A stretch of 64,000 nt of DNA from NCBI RefSeq assembly GCF_001522545.3, contig NC_031771.1, positions 31,696,733 through 31,760,732 on the forward strand, given 5' to 3'. Positions 13,529 to 26,496 of the stretch are shown here, one piece after another. Position numbers and translations under genes: made by a program. Under the pieces are notes generated by a model, which saw nothing but the letters and a program-made list of their open reading frames with translations, was not told the origin of the DNA and did no database searches. The stretch is from Parus major. Lineage: Eukaryota; Chordata; Aves; Passeriformes; Paridae. Positions within the stretch are counted from its first letter, which is position 1. Each line of letters starts with the position of its first letter.

Positions 13529-13593
13529 TCCGCTCCGCGTCCCGGGAAACCTGCGCTCGGGAATGTGAGAGCGGCCCGCTCCGCCGTGCCGAG
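13529..13593 (+). other. PALLD: Inferred untranslated first exon of the short palladin isoform
   Basis: This exon is inferred from a TATA-like box at 13499-13505, about 30 bases upstream, and a strong donor GAG|gtaaga at 13594. The 5' end is an estimate from TATA spacing, not a mapped start. Spliced to 40198, it would give a leader of about 246 nt before the AUG at 40379. The frame leading into palladin is open through this exon but contains no in-frame ATG. The only ATG here (13563) is followed at once by TGA. An alternative donor (AAT|gtgaga at 13565) overlaps that ATG. The intron that follows would be about 26.6 kb. Confidence 0.6.
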
Positions 13594-14684
13594 GTAAGAT
13601 GGCAGGGCGCTTGCAGGAGTTCGCAGTGACGTGTCTTCTTCAGATAAGGTGAACGCACGGCAGAAGTGGTGAGGGGAGGCGAAAGGTCAGGGCACATGAA
13701 ATCACGCTGTAATCGGACCGGGCTGACGGCCTTTCTTTCTGTTATTTCTACTTTTGATCTACTCTTTCATGCTCTTTTAGTTTGCCTCATCGTCTGTAGT
13801 CGCATTCCAGTTTGGCTGGTGCACTTTATTTGCCGACCCCGGCCGTCCCCTTGGTGTTTCCAAACGCAGAAAGGATGCTTTTGTGGCGGCAGCGACTGTG
13901 CATCTCTGTAGCCCAAAATCGGTCCTTAACAAATATGATAGGGCGGTAAACTATGAACGCCTTCCCAGCCTCCTTTGTACGGGACTTCTGTAGGAGCCCA
14001 GTGATAGTTCTGGATAAGAGAGTTGGTAATGGGCAGGAGACTTGATCTTTTAGAAGATTTACTGCGACTTCTTACCAAAATTAAATTAAACATTGGAGTT
14101 TTGGGTTGTCCTGTGGAATTCATGTCTATAAGGAAGACATATTTGGTGATCTAGCACTTGATGTATTCTTGCAGCTTAATTTTTTGTCTAATGTTTATCT
14201 CTGGGTGTTGAAAGGAATTTTGTGTTACTTAGTAACTTTGTAACTTATAATAGTAACAGTTTTGGAGGTTTTTTTCCCTTCTTTTCCAAGTCTGCAGCAC
14301 ACATCAGGCATTTGTTTAAATTTTAGTAGTGAAGACAAATAAAAAAAGGAGAAAGAGGAAAAAAAAAAAAAAAAAGAAACTTTCCTGGCAGTAGGCACAT
14401 AATTAGAAAGAAGGCTGGGAAAAGTAAGACTGGCCTTTTTTATAATGATGTGTTTACAGAAACTTGGAAAGCAGAGATATGCATTGGCTATCAAAGAGAA
14501 ACCAACGTCTGCTATTGGAACATTTGGGTCAGCTTTATATTAAGGAATATGGCACTGCAGAGCACACATCTAAAAATAGGAGTGGACACAGTCAATGTTT
14601 CATTAGGCTTTGAGGTCAAGAAACTGTTTTTCCATGGTATTCTGTGGCTGTATTGAACTGAAACCATGATTCCTGTTAACAAAC

Positions 14685-14750
14685 CTTATATTTCTGAAAT
14701 TAACTTCATAACTTCATTATTTTCTTATATTTCTGAAATTAACTTCATAA
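14685..14750. repeat. 27-bp direct repeat, two copies, 39-bp period
   Basis: 14685-14711 and 14724-14750 are identical; both start cttatatttctgaaattaac. They are separated by 12 bp. This looks like a recent local duplication. Confidence 0.92.
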
Positions 14751-15321
14751 GATGTATTACATACTGTGCAGAAAGTTTTATCTTCCCTCATAGGTTTGTG
14801 TGCACAGAGATACACTGGATTTCTGGGGTGGGAAAAGTTATGATGATGTTCTTTAAGAAAGCCCAGCAGTTTTCCAGACATTCAGAGCTGGCCTGTGATT
14901 CATAATGCATACCAGACATAAAAGGATTAAGATATGGAACTGATAAAAGAGGATGGAAAAAAAAAACAGAAAGAGTTAAATGGTTATGTCCATTGATTGT
15001 ATCTAAACCACTTCACTACGAAAATGGGACAAATACTTTTGAGAACAAGATGCTGAGAGATTGTGTTGCATCCTGTTTTTAGTTGGGGAACAAAATCCAA
15101 AAGAACTGTCTGTGAAATGATGTTATGGTACTAATCTTCTTGGCCAGAAGGAGAAACCCTGTGGGAAAAGGTGGGATCAGAGGGATAAGTGTTTGAATAA
15201 AAGAAACTGGAAATATGGGGTAGGAGATATACAGATGATCCTGCAATGTTTGAAACACATAGGAATATGCAGGTAGGATATTGTTGGAATTAGGAGTGTC
15301 TCATTTGGATAAAACAAATCC

Positions 15322-15407
15322 TCATCTTTGAGATAGTGGAAATCTGATAGTGGATGTCATCTTTGAGATGAGGTTTCTTTCATCTTTGAGATAGTGGAAA
15401 TCTGATA
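15322..15407. repeat. 28-bp direct repeat with a shorter third copy
   Basis: 15322-15349 and 15380-15407 are identical (tcatctttgagatagtggaa...). A 13-base partial copy (tcatctttgagat) lies between them at 15357-15369. Confidence 0.92.
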
Positions 15408-16151
15408 ATCACAAAGTCAGAATTTACCAGGTTATCACACACTGCAATCTGACGTAGCAGTTTTCCTAAAATTGAAAAGGTGGATATGTGGTAAAGGTTT
15501 GTTAGCAGCTGGCGGATATATGTCACATAACTTTTCTTGTAGCTGAGTCAAGGACATTTTTTTCAGTAAAAAACTGTCCTAAAAATTTGAAGTGTGTTTT
15601 AACTAACAATTAAAAAACATTAATGTAAGATAAATGTTTTAATGCTGTTATACTTACTGAAATCCTATAAAATTCTCTATCATTTTCGAAATGTTAAGTT
15701 TCTTCTTTTCTTTTTGTTTTTTTTTACTGGCAAAGCTCATCTTGCTGGACATTCATGCACCAATTACTGTGGGCCTATTGACTAACCCAAGTCTACTGTT
15801 TTCTCTTTGCATACTGTAATGATTGCAACATATAAAACTTTGCACTGCAGAATTTTTTTGAGCTTATATGATCATTGTGGAGGGCATGATAGTCTAACTG
15901 CTCCACAAACAGGAGCGTGATTGCAGTTTTGTCATCCACTTAGTGGTCTGTGTGACTGCAGCAGCCATTTCTAATAGCTATGTTAGAAAAGCATGCCTCG
16001 TTTTTTGTAAGAACACAGTGGTAAATCTGATGAGTAATGTTTAGCTGTTGGGCTTTAAGCACTGGAAGACCAAGGGAGCAGTCTGCCTGGAATTGACCTG
16101 TGGGATGCTATGCTGGTCAGCCTACTTACATGGAGAATTTCTTCTATCTAT

Positions 16152-16170
16152 CTTTCTTTCTTTCTTTCTT
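16152..16170. repeat. (TTTC)n microsatellite
   Basis: About five TTTC units follow a short TCTA run. The stretch is pyrimidine only. Confidence 0.85.
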
Positions 16171-17138
16171 CTACAGAATTTCTTTCCATTACTCTTTTTC
16201 AAAATAATCCATGAGAGACTTACCTTATTGAACTTATGTGGTTCTCAGCTGGGCAGAGTAAACAGATTTTACTTGTAAAATCATGTAGTTGATGGAAAAT
16301 ACTGTATTCCTCAAACAGCAACCTAATTTCTCATCCAATTCTACTTAAATTAGCTGCTTTGCAATTTTACTCATGCCAACATTCATGTGGATCCATGTGC
16401 CTGGGAGCAGAGCAGGCTGTCAGTGAGTGTGATGTCATGTATGTAGGTTTTTTCTCTGTGTATAGCACCATTTTCTGTAGATTATGAATACTTGTTCACA
16501 CTACACCTGAAACAGATGAAGATAAAGACCTTTGGGTTTAAAAATCTGAGTTTCTAATCTGAAAATGTGTAGATAAGTGCATGGAGTGTAGTGCAAAGAA
16601 ACTGTCTGAAAGGTGAAGATAGCATATGCAACATTACTTGCATAATTTCAATATAAAATGTTTTATGTTATTGCTATATGTTTTTTCATTTGCTGTTTAC
16701 TGCTCAAGAAAGGAGTCTTCAAGTATGTGGGGGTCATACTGGACCTTTACTGATCTGCAAAGGGTTGGTGACCCTAAGGTTTTGTTTTCCCAGTAAAAAT
16801 TTCAGGATGATGTAGAACATATAAATTGACTGATAGTCCCAGATACATTCTTGAGAACATAATAATTGACTGGAAACATTCCTGCTTTCTTAACAGATAG
16901 CATTTCACTGCTAGATTAAGTAATATAGTTCCCTTTGGAGTGTAATGCCTACTCACTTAGTAATAGATGCATTTGGAAGAATAAGGAAGAATATGTATGG
17001 AGTAATTACTAACCAAATTTTAGTATGCCTAGAAGACTAATTTTAACCTCTTACCTGCAGAAGGTGAAGAGTCTTGTGACCACAAGTGTCTGAACTTTTT
17101 TGAGCATTATAGATTATTTAACATCTTTGTATTCATAT

Positions 17139-17176
17139 AATTAAAAATATAATTATCACAATTAAAAATATAATTA
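17139..17176. repeat. AT-rich 17-bp direct repeat
   Basis: Aattaaaaatataatta occurs at 17139-17155 and 17160-17176, within a nearly pure AT stretch. Confidence 0.85.
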
Positions 17177-18500
17177 AAATTATAATTCTTCATGGAAGAA
17201 GAACCAGTTATTAAGGCAGTTCTTTTTACATGCATAGTCCACTTTCTGGATTAGCACATGAATAGAAAATTTAGGAAATACTTTTCCTCCATATTTTTGT
17301 CTAGACCCTTACATGGTCTTTTTCCCACCTGCTCGAGACATTCTAACCTTTGCCAAGGCAGGAAGTTTGTATTTCCTTTATTGAAGCAGAAAGTGATTGT
17401 AATTAGTGTATTGTGTATGGCACTCCTCAGCACTTCCCCCTTCCACAAAGGCAAGGAATTTTAAGATAAACAGCACTTATTTTTATATCAATAAATAAAT
17501 ATAGTGGGCTCTGTTTCTTGCTGGGCTTTTTCTACCTTGTGCACCTGTGTGAGGTGAGCCAAGAAGCAACTGAATCTGCTTTCCCTAGATTTCATAGTGT
17601 GTATATCTCTCCAGTGATAATTTGAGTAAGAAATCTTTGATTAACTTAGGTTATCTTAAACCATTGTTTGTAGCAGTTACTCAGAATTCTTTCCAGTCCT
17701 ACCCAGGACATTCTTCTGAGCCTGGGAAACTGTATTCATTCACATCAACAAAATATGTTCCTGTTGAAATTTCTCTTTAAAATGGGCTTCACATTTTGTT
17801 TGTTACCAATATCAGAAGATGGTCTACACTATATATGGTAGAATATTACACAGGATAAGAAAAAACAATTTTTCTAATTTTTTTCTTTGAAAAACCAATC
17901 TTATATCACACTTCGCTGTAGTGTCTTTCAAGCAGAAAGCAGTAATGTGGGGTTGAGTTCCTTCCTCAGTCTTAATAATATGGAAGAGTTACTTGGTTGA
18001 AGGGTTGAGTCTATGCATCAGGAGCTTCTATACTGCATTGCCAAAGTGCCCAAGTTCTGGTAAATGTTCATAAGATGGCACATATCTTATTTGTTCTTTT
18101 GGGATTGTGTAAAGATTTTTTAGAAAAAGACAATTATTTGCAGACATGATGTGTCAGCCAGCAGAAATGTACAGGAAAAGATTTTTTTAGTTTTCATTGG
18201 CAAATGGTTACGTTTTTTTTTCCAGGCTTAAATGTAAAAATAGATTAGCACACAAAAAAACTGTTTTAGTGAAGTTAACGTTTATACCAACCATATTACC
18301 CCACTGAATTCACAGTAAAGACTGATACTTGTTTTGTATGCTACTGTACGCATTATGACAACACCAAACCTGAGGTGTGCATGTAAATAATGCAAAAACA
18401 CAGGGTATTAAATTTACAACATTCATATTTAGCTTTTACAATCTCAAGTGGATTTGTTTCAATCTTAGCATTTACAAAAATTCTGTTTGTTCTAAAACAT

Positions 18501-18980
18501 AAGGCCAAGAAGGCTGATGACTCCGGGCCTGTATCAGCAATAGTATGGCAATAGGACCAGGACTGTGACTGTCCCCCTGTACTCTGCACTGCTGAGGCCA
18601 CACCTTGAGTATTGCATTCAGGGGCCTCTCACATTAAAAATGACATTTGATGCTGCAGCATGTCCAGAGCAGGGCAACAAGGCTCATGAAAGGACTAGAG
18701 AACATGAGGATTGGCTGAGGGAGCTGGGGATGTTTAGCATGGAGAAGAAGAGGCTCAGGGGGACCTCATTACTCTCTACAAGTGCCAGAAATGAGGTCTC
18801 TTCTACTATACCTGCAGTAAGGGATCAGAGGCAATGGCCTCAAGCTGAGAAGGGTGAGATTCTGATTAGATATTGGGGGAAAAAAAAATTATGTGGTTTA
18901 GAAGTTACAGTAGTCATTCTGGGTTGATGGTTGGGGCTGATGATCTTAGAGGTCTTTTCCAAAATACTGAATTGTGATAA
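18501..18980 (+). mobile_element. CR1 LINE, 5'-truncated 3' fragment, sense to the gene
   Basis: The translation in the + direction contains VPLYSALLRPHLEYC, then W-LRELGMFSMEKKRLRG. This is the C-terminal part of the CR1 ORF2 protein with small deletions. It ends in the usual CR1 3' untranslated tail (gatgatcttagaggtctttt at about 18938). The reading frame is broken in several places, so the copy is dead. CR1 is the dominant LINE of birds. Confidence 0.9.
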
Positions 18981-21900
18981 AGATTCAGTCTGCTGGATTT
19001 AGTTTTTAAATTGCAAATTAAAATGAATTCCTCTCCAATGATGAAAAGAGATGTGTATCAGAAAGGAAGAAATGCATGCAGGCAGTATCTGGTAGATTGG
19101 ACAAACTTCATTAGGAGGTACTGCCTGGGCTCTAGTGAATAGAAAAAAAGAATGGAATATTTAGATTTTTTTGTACTTCTTCTGCTACAGATTCATTTAA
19201 AAAATATGACCCCATTTCTCCAGCCACACTGAATACAGAAATCTGGTTTAAATCAAGACCCACATGTGTTATAGCAACTTTTCTCAGGAGAGCAAACCTG
19301 CTGGGTTTAGGCCAAGCTTTCAGCTGAGCTTGCTCCGACCCAGTTTTGCACCTTACTCACAACTTAGAAAACTTATCCTTAAAATAGCATAATTCTTTTT
19401 CTGTAGCTGGATTTTGAAGTATTTTTAAATTTTTACTCTATGGCTGAATTCATTCTTCTGAATAGGTTGAATCACAGTATGAAAGGATTCATTAGAAACA
19501 GAACTGTTTATTTCAGTTCTAAGTGCCATGTGTGTATGTATATCCAGATGTGTGTAAAATCTTTCTAACTTCGAAAAACAAATTATGCAAATTTTTTTTA
19601 TGAGAGAAGATAATGCAAGTCTGTTTCTAGTGCAAGTCTGTTGTCCTTACACAACATAAAATCTCTATCTGACTTATGAGGGTGCTTTGTTTAAAGCAGC
19701 TATTAAAGCGAAAAACTATTTTAATAGCAAACTTTGGCCAGCAAGGAGATTCACCAAGGCAACGTAGAAAGTTTTGCACAAATGAAAGTTGAATTTCCTT
19801 GCTCAGAAACCCAGTGGTGCTGTATTTCTGTTAGCCCACCTCGCTCTACTTACTTTGGCTCTGAAATACAAAGCCTTGCTTTACAGTGTTTGAAGGTTTC
19901 AGGAGGGCAACCTAATTTATGGTTATTTTTGTTTTGACCCAAGATCTAGTAAAATTTTTAAGTACAAGTGAAGCTTTGAAAATCCCAGGGGTGATCATAA
20001 GATTTTGTGGATGGGGCATTTTCATGCAGTCTGTGTGTGATTTGTGTTTTGTGTTAAAACTTCCAGAGAATTTAATGAAGGCATGAGGTACTTGGTATTA
20101 TGTTACTGATGGTGAGTCTGTTGCAAAATGCCATTTATTTCTGCGCAAATCTGAGGTGCCTAAAACCATAATTACATAAAGAGTATTTAAAGGGAATATT
20201 GATGTCCACACCTTCAGACGTGTACATCAACAACTGTCATTCAGAAAAGACATTTTCATGAAAAGACTGTCTGGGTTCCGAAGGGTTCACCTGTATTTCT
20301 CAACTGACAGGCTACCAGACTATTTTTCTCTATAAACTGTAGATTATTTTCCTTTCCACAATACATCTCTTCCTCATCTGACATGACCAGTTTCTACTTC
20401 TTTTCTGTTTCAAACACTACCTGAGAATTTTCATATATCCATGGCAATTCTCACGTGCATGAGTTTGATGTCCTGCTGAATAATGCTTATTTTTTCACAT
20501 ATAACATATGTAGGCAATTTTTTCAGGCAGTAGATTGCTATACTGCTTGGCTGTCCTCTAGGAGAAAGTCTTGGTTTCCTATAAAACTTTATAGTTTTCC
20601 TGTCTTTTTCAAAATCTGAAGATCTCTATGTGATGTAAAAAAGGGAGACACCTCTTTTGTCAGTGTCTGTTGGCATATGAAATACATAAGGTGAGACTGT
20701 GGAAATTCACACTATATTCCAAGTACATTGTGTTGTCTTATGAGTCTCTAGCATGTTACTTGTGGTTTCCATTCCTTTATCTTTAGTGACTTTTGGAGTT
20801 TCTGCTATAGATTTTACAGTTATTAACTGTTTAATAAGTGGTTCATCAGGAATTTCTGGAAAATGATTGCTTCTGTTTTCTGCTTTGTATTAAAATACTT
20901 AAGCCTTTTATTTATTTTGGGGGGGGGGTTTGGTGTTTTTTTTTCATTTGTTTGTTTTTTGAAAGAGAAAAAGGTATCAGTTGTATTTCAGAAACACTTA
21001 TGTTTTGACACTCCTTTCATGGATATGCAAGTGAATTAGATGACTGCTGCATGCACATTTTCCACATAGATGGAGAGAAAAAAGGAGTGTCTGTTAAGAT
21101 AAAATCAAAATGATATGTCAACATTTTCTAAAACAAAGGATGAACTTTCAGCTATTGACTCTGAGGTTACATCTACAGTTGTCTGTAGCCCATAAACAGC
21201 AGCAAATTTAAGTGTTTCTGTGATTTCAGAAATAAAAATCATACACTGATTCGAAAACTAGGTTCCCACATCTCCCATCCTTTTAAAAGTTAACAATCAT
21301 GTTGATGGAAAGATATGAAGAGACAATTAATATAAATAATGACATTTGTCTGAATCACATGAAATACCCAGGAAAAGGAGCAGAAGGCCCAGAATCAGGA
21401 TCTCTGCCAGGTTTCCCTCACTATCCTCTGTTACATGGCTGCCATCAGCAACCAGCTGCAAGCAACACATCAGCCTTCTCTGCAGCCCTGGCTGGAACAT
21501 ATTGCACCAATCTAGGCTTGATGTCAAAGGCATGTCATGTGGCATGTGGACTGGCGCGTGGTGGAACCATTCCTGGGATGGTGAAGCTTAGCACTGACCA
21601 CATGCATCGCATGTAGCCCAAAATCAAGGACTTGGTTTCAACTCAGAGGAATCTTTTAAGGAGGAAAGCAGTGCTTTTTGGAGCAGGAGCTGATATCTTA
21701 AAGGAGCAGGGGTTTGTGATTGTCTAAGCTGCAGCATATCTAGCTTACTTCAACAAATGATCCCAGAGATTCTGCAGGATCACAGAAGTATTAAGAAATG
21801 TAGACCCCAGAAATACACATAGAAGTTGTGGAAGTTTGATACAGGCTACATTTATAAATGAGGGTATTAACATGTGAGCACAAATGTTGTGAGTTAGTTT

Positions 21901-24234
21901 TGGATTCTTTGATATCCAGGTCTTGAGATGAAGCAAGCGATTTTTGCTCTTCTTTAACAGATCTGATTAGTATCTGTGGGCATGGCTCTGTGTGGTGAAA
22001 TGTTTGGTTCACAAAAAAGTATTGAAATCTTTAATATTAGATTCAACATGGTGTTTTACCAATAGGCAATAAAATACCTCTGATTTCATCCTCTTTTGGC
22101 TGCAGTTTGCTTCTTCTACAAGTTTCCAGGCAGACCTATTGTATCCTCACTTTTAACAGTTCTTTGAAACTGTTTTGTGACTTCGTAAAGTTAACATTCC
22201 TGTTGGGTAAAAATGTTGGACTTTTTTTGTGGTAGAATGTAGCTAGAAAAGAGGGTGACCTAGGGGCAGTTAATTATAATAAATTACAAGAAAGCTCTGT
22301 TGACCACTGAGGCTAATTGTCGGTTTGTAACTAAAACACAGCACTTGCATTATGTCCTTTTTTGGGTTAAGAAGATAGATGTTTGTGCTTTAAGCATTTC
22401 TCTCTACAAATGCAAGAGACAGGCCCTGTTTACTGAGTGAATTCTTGTATGAGTACTGAATCAGAGGAACTGTTTGCAATGCTAATATTTAAGGAACATG
22501 CTCATTGATAAGAGCAGAACTGAATAGAATTGGAATGCTTTTAAGCGGGGAGCTGATCAGCAGTAGATGAAAGCTGAGGGAGTTGAGTGAATTTGTATGA
22601 ACTCTGTGATGTCCACTATTTTTGCTTAGTAACCTCTCTTTTTCTCCTAAAAGATTTATTATGTCTGCTAGAATTTCCAGTGTTGGCAGAGCAAAGTTGA
22701 TTATGCAGAGTAATGGAGGACTGACGAATCAGAGTGAAACTGGGATGTTTGGGAGAGATTTGTAAAACTTGTGAATAGTCTCTTTCTAATTAACAGAAAG
22801 GCCAGGGACCCATATAAAGAGTGATACGAGACAGAAACTGCTTGTCTGGGAGATTAAAATTTTCACAAATTCATAATTAAATAATGCTTACTGTGCTTCT
22901 GAGTTATGGAAATTCTCTCTGTCATCATTGATGGTCTCTTTGATAGAGGTAGAATCATGGAAATCTGCTGTCAAGCTTCCCAAGTTACTGATGTTAATCT
23001 TTCTGGTTGGTTTTTGAAATTGTTCTCAAATGCTTCCTCTGTTTAATTACCTCTGATTCCTCAAAAGTTGTGTTATAGTTTGTTCACTGTTTTACATGAA
23101 TTTGAAAATGTCTTTGTTGTGAGACTTATGAAAGAACTCTAATAACTAATATGTTTAGTTTCTCAATTAATTACCCTTCATTTTGAAAACTTTAAGGTTT
23201 GCTAAAATTCCAGACCGGTGGTGAAGTTTGTAGAATAATTTAAGCTAAGTACCTGCAACATGCTTCATTAAGGACAGAAAAGAGGTAGTGAAATAGTATT
23301 TTGGATACTGGGGGACGTGAAAAATGTATTTTCCTTATTGAGAAGCAGTTTGATGCTTTCAGAGTTTTCCTTGGATGCTCTTGGATGTATCCATTCAGGT
23401 CTAAATTAATGGTTTGTCCAGTAAATTGCTGAATGTGCCTAATAGTCTTATCTGTAATCAGGTCTTGCATTGCACAGACTCCAGTCATGGGAGTGGACAG
23501 GAACATGTTTAAACTAAACTCATGCTTTGGGTTAAATGAAACCATTTCAGTGCCTTTTTCCACAAAATATTATTAGTTTTGCTATTATGATAGTACACAT
23601 TGTCCAGTGTTTCTGACTATTGTCTTTCTACTCAAATTCTCATTGAGGTGCTAACTCTTAGGATTTATCTGTGGCATGTTTCAATTTTTTGCTCTCCAGT
23701 AAAATAAGGATTACATTTACTTTTGTTGGTGAATTTACATATTTGCCTAAATACTGAAAGATAGGTAAACCACCAGAAATAATAGTGCTGTATATCATAT
23801 CCAGGCTAAGTTGGACAATGGCTAGGAATAACTCAAAGTTATAAAAGTCTCTAGGAGTTACTTCATTGTGTTCCATTAACTCTAAACTTTGCTGGTTTTG
23901 TTCTGTAATTAGTATAAATACCTAAGTAGTTTGGAATGCCTGTTGTGGTAGGAGTATTTTTCTGATATAATTTCACCAGCCCAGCTGCTTCCTTCAGTTC
24001 CAGTTTCATGTTTCCTAGCCCAAAACAGAGGAGAAAGCAACATTTCTAAACTGTAGATGAAAAGTAACTGCATAGAATTACTACAACTGGTTGCTAAGCT
24101 AAGGTTAACTAAGTGATAATTAGGTGGTATTGAAGGAGATACCTTCTGAGTTATACAATTCTAGGCATTTTAAACTGTTATTCAATTGATGTTTCTTCTG
24201 AAGCTTCATGATTTGAGCTGTCTCAAGATTGCAT

Positions 24235-24390
24235 AGAAAAGACCTTTAAGATCATCAAATCCAACCATTAACCCAGCACCACCATCATGTTCACCATTAA
24301 ACCATGTCCTCAGGTGCCATATCCACACATTTTTTGAACACTTCCAGGGATGGTGACTCCACCACTTCTCTGGGCAGCTTGTTCCAGTTT
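24235..24390 (-). mobile_element. CR1 LINE 3' fragment, antisense to the gene
   Basis: The sequence aaaagacctttaagatcatc and what follows is the reverse complement of the CR1 3' end. It continues with the CR1-typical stretch that reads, inverted, as tail and end of ORF2 (ttccagggatggtgactcca at about 24343). About 155 bp remain, heavily 5'-truncated. Only the 3' part of the element is present. Confidence 0.85.
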
Positions 24391-25919
24391 ACAGTTTGTA
24401 AGAGTTATATATTATTGCTGCCTCAGTCATTTAACAATAAAAGTTCTCCTGAGCTTGTGAGAAATTCTGCCATACCACCTACTCCCATTTTTTGAAGCAG
24501 ATGATGTCATTCATCACTCTAATTTAGACTACCTGGATTTTTATGCCATGATAAGCCTTCTCTGTGATCTGAGTATTTAATTAAATATTGGAAAAAGCTA
24601 CAGAGTGACACCAAAGGCAGAGAGTTAATATCCACCAAAAAATTCTTATACTCCTTTATATATAGGGGCATCTTCCAAGCACAAGAGAAAGATTTCTGCA
24701 TTTTCACAGCTTAAATCAAGGTTGATGAAAAAGGTAGCATATTCAGACATTGTAAAAAGTTTTCTGGAGAGAGTATGGAGACAGATTCACTTCAGTCACA
24801 CTACCAAATGCTAGTCAGGTGCTTTCCATTTCTGTTGTTACTGATAGGACTCAACCTGGGACCTGGGTATGAAACCTTTACATCTTCAAGAATTTAGATA
24901 CTGTTTAAGTAACAGCAAATTATTGAGATACTTCATTCTCCTTTAAAAAATTAAGTATTACTCTGAGAGCAAAAACTAATTTTTTTAATGTATTTCAATA
25001 CATGAATGAATTTCATACATAAATTTTTAAATTCACTTGAATGAAGTTAAATTCATATGAAAGTTGCCTGATTTTCAGAGCTACTAGTTACTGTTGCTCC
25101 TGTTGGTTTCAGTGGTATGTCTGGGCGCTTGAACACACAGGCCACTGGTTTGAATTGCTGAATTCATTTACACAAGTTTGGAAAGCAGTTGTAGCTTGAT
25201 TTTTTCTGTGATAAAACAAAAAGACTATGGAATTCAACATATATGTGCCCAGCTAGCACATCAGTTCCGCTTGTGGTTACTTGCATAACTGTGGTGGGAT
25301 GGGTGAGTGAGAACCTTGCAGTTGATTTTTTTCCATTACACCTAATTTTAGCAGATGTTTTCTCTGATTCTAAAATGACACAGCAACACACAGTATGACA
25401 GTTGAAACCTAAGAGTTACAACAACTTACTTAGCAGGAACTCTGTTGTCCAATCAGCTGGTTTTGGTGAAGTTTTATTGTAATGCGATTCAATTAATGTT
25501 AGATAAATATAGGTGCCATATTATTTTCAATTTTGTTTTGAGTTTAACTTCATCTGTTTTTCCTGATGTTTTCTCAAAATTAGGCATTAGTTGAAATCAC
25601 TGCTAAAATGATAGTTTAGAAAATGAACCCTGGCTGATGCTAGTAATCCTAATATTGTTTTAGAAAAAAGAAAACCTAATTATGGAGTAAGTAGCCAATT
25701 AATGGAACGACAAAAGTACACAAAGATGAAACTGGCCAAGTGAATATTGTTATTTATACCTTTGTCATTCGTGCAATCAAGTCTTAAGCTACATGTTCTC
25801 ATTTTTAGGCCTGTACTGTGCTCTTGGTAAGAGTGTAATATTGCACAAGTACCCCTATTTGAAATCATTAGATAGTTCTAGCAATGCAGGTGAAATTTTC
25901 TCCAACTATTCACTGAGGA

Positions 25920-25990
25920 TAATTAATTAGTATTAAAATAATAATAAATAAAATATAATAAAATAAAAATATTTAAAACAATAATTTTAA
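25920..25990. repeat. AT-rich low-complexity stretch
   Basis: Almost pure A/T with AATA and AAATA units. It is intronic, with no coding signal. Confidence 0.8.
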
Positions 25991-26414
25991 AACCTGGCAC
26001 TAACCAGTTTGAAACTACTTTTCTCTCATTGTAAACTAAACTTGGGCTTTACCTCCATTAAAGACTTCATTCATTTTCGTGGCATATATTTTAATTCATT
26101 ATTTTAATTCATTTTTTTAATTAAAAATGTATATGTGAAATAAAACTTTAAGATCTTATTAGGTCATTACCATTGAGAGAGTAAACAGCAAAGTCATCCG
26201 TATAAGAAGGGATGTAGAAGTTCATTCTTATCCTGCACAATTACCAACTAAAGAGAGTCTTTTTATCAAACCCTGCCTTGGCAGTGTGAGCTATGAGAGG
26301 TCCAGCTTTCAGGTGCTTGTTCCTGGGCAAGCAGCACTTTGCTGCTGCACCAACAGAAAGAACCCTTTGGGTGGCTGCTCTTTAGTCTGAAGGAGTGAAC
26401 AGGCTCAAGACTTT

Positions 26415-26496
26415 AAAAAACCAACCAAACAAACAGAACTACCCATCACCCAAAACCAAGCCACAAAAAAACCCCAACCAACAAACAAACCCATCA
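26415..26496. repeat. A/C-rich low-complexity tract
   Basis: Irregular AACC and AAAC units over about 80 bp, nearly free of G and T in parts. Confidence 0.8.

Larger units (their letters stand above)
13290..13660 (+). promoter_or_regulatory. PALLD: Internal GC/CpG-rich promoter island, probably of the 90 kDa palladin isoform
   Basis: A block rich in CpG stands out sharply from the AT-rich intron on both sides. In order it has an AP-1 consensus TGAGTCA at 13463-13469, the element CCTATATAGC at 13497-13506, and the donor at 13594. The last-named element contains TATATAG and differs from an SRF CArG box (CC-W6-GG) at one base. Palladin is known to have nested promoters, with the short form starting inside an intron upstream of the proline-rich exon. 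This is the right place and strand for it. Activity is inferred. Confidence 0.7.

Noticed and set aside
13435..13629. Arg/Ala/Gly-rich open frame across the promoter island
   Set aside because: It starts upstream of the likely transcription start and reads through the splice donor. It is a product of GC-rich sequence.
18565..18927. 120-codon open frame
   Set aside because: It is part of the CR1 ORF2 remnant, not a host gene.
21299..21616. 105-codon open frame on +
   Set aside because: No recognisable domain, no splice or promoter context, and overlapping frames of similar length on both strands. Chance is likely.
23240..23563. 107-codon open frame on -
   Set aside because: Unrecognised sequence in AT-rich intron. 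The nearby open frame at 23658-23876 does not join it into a known protein.
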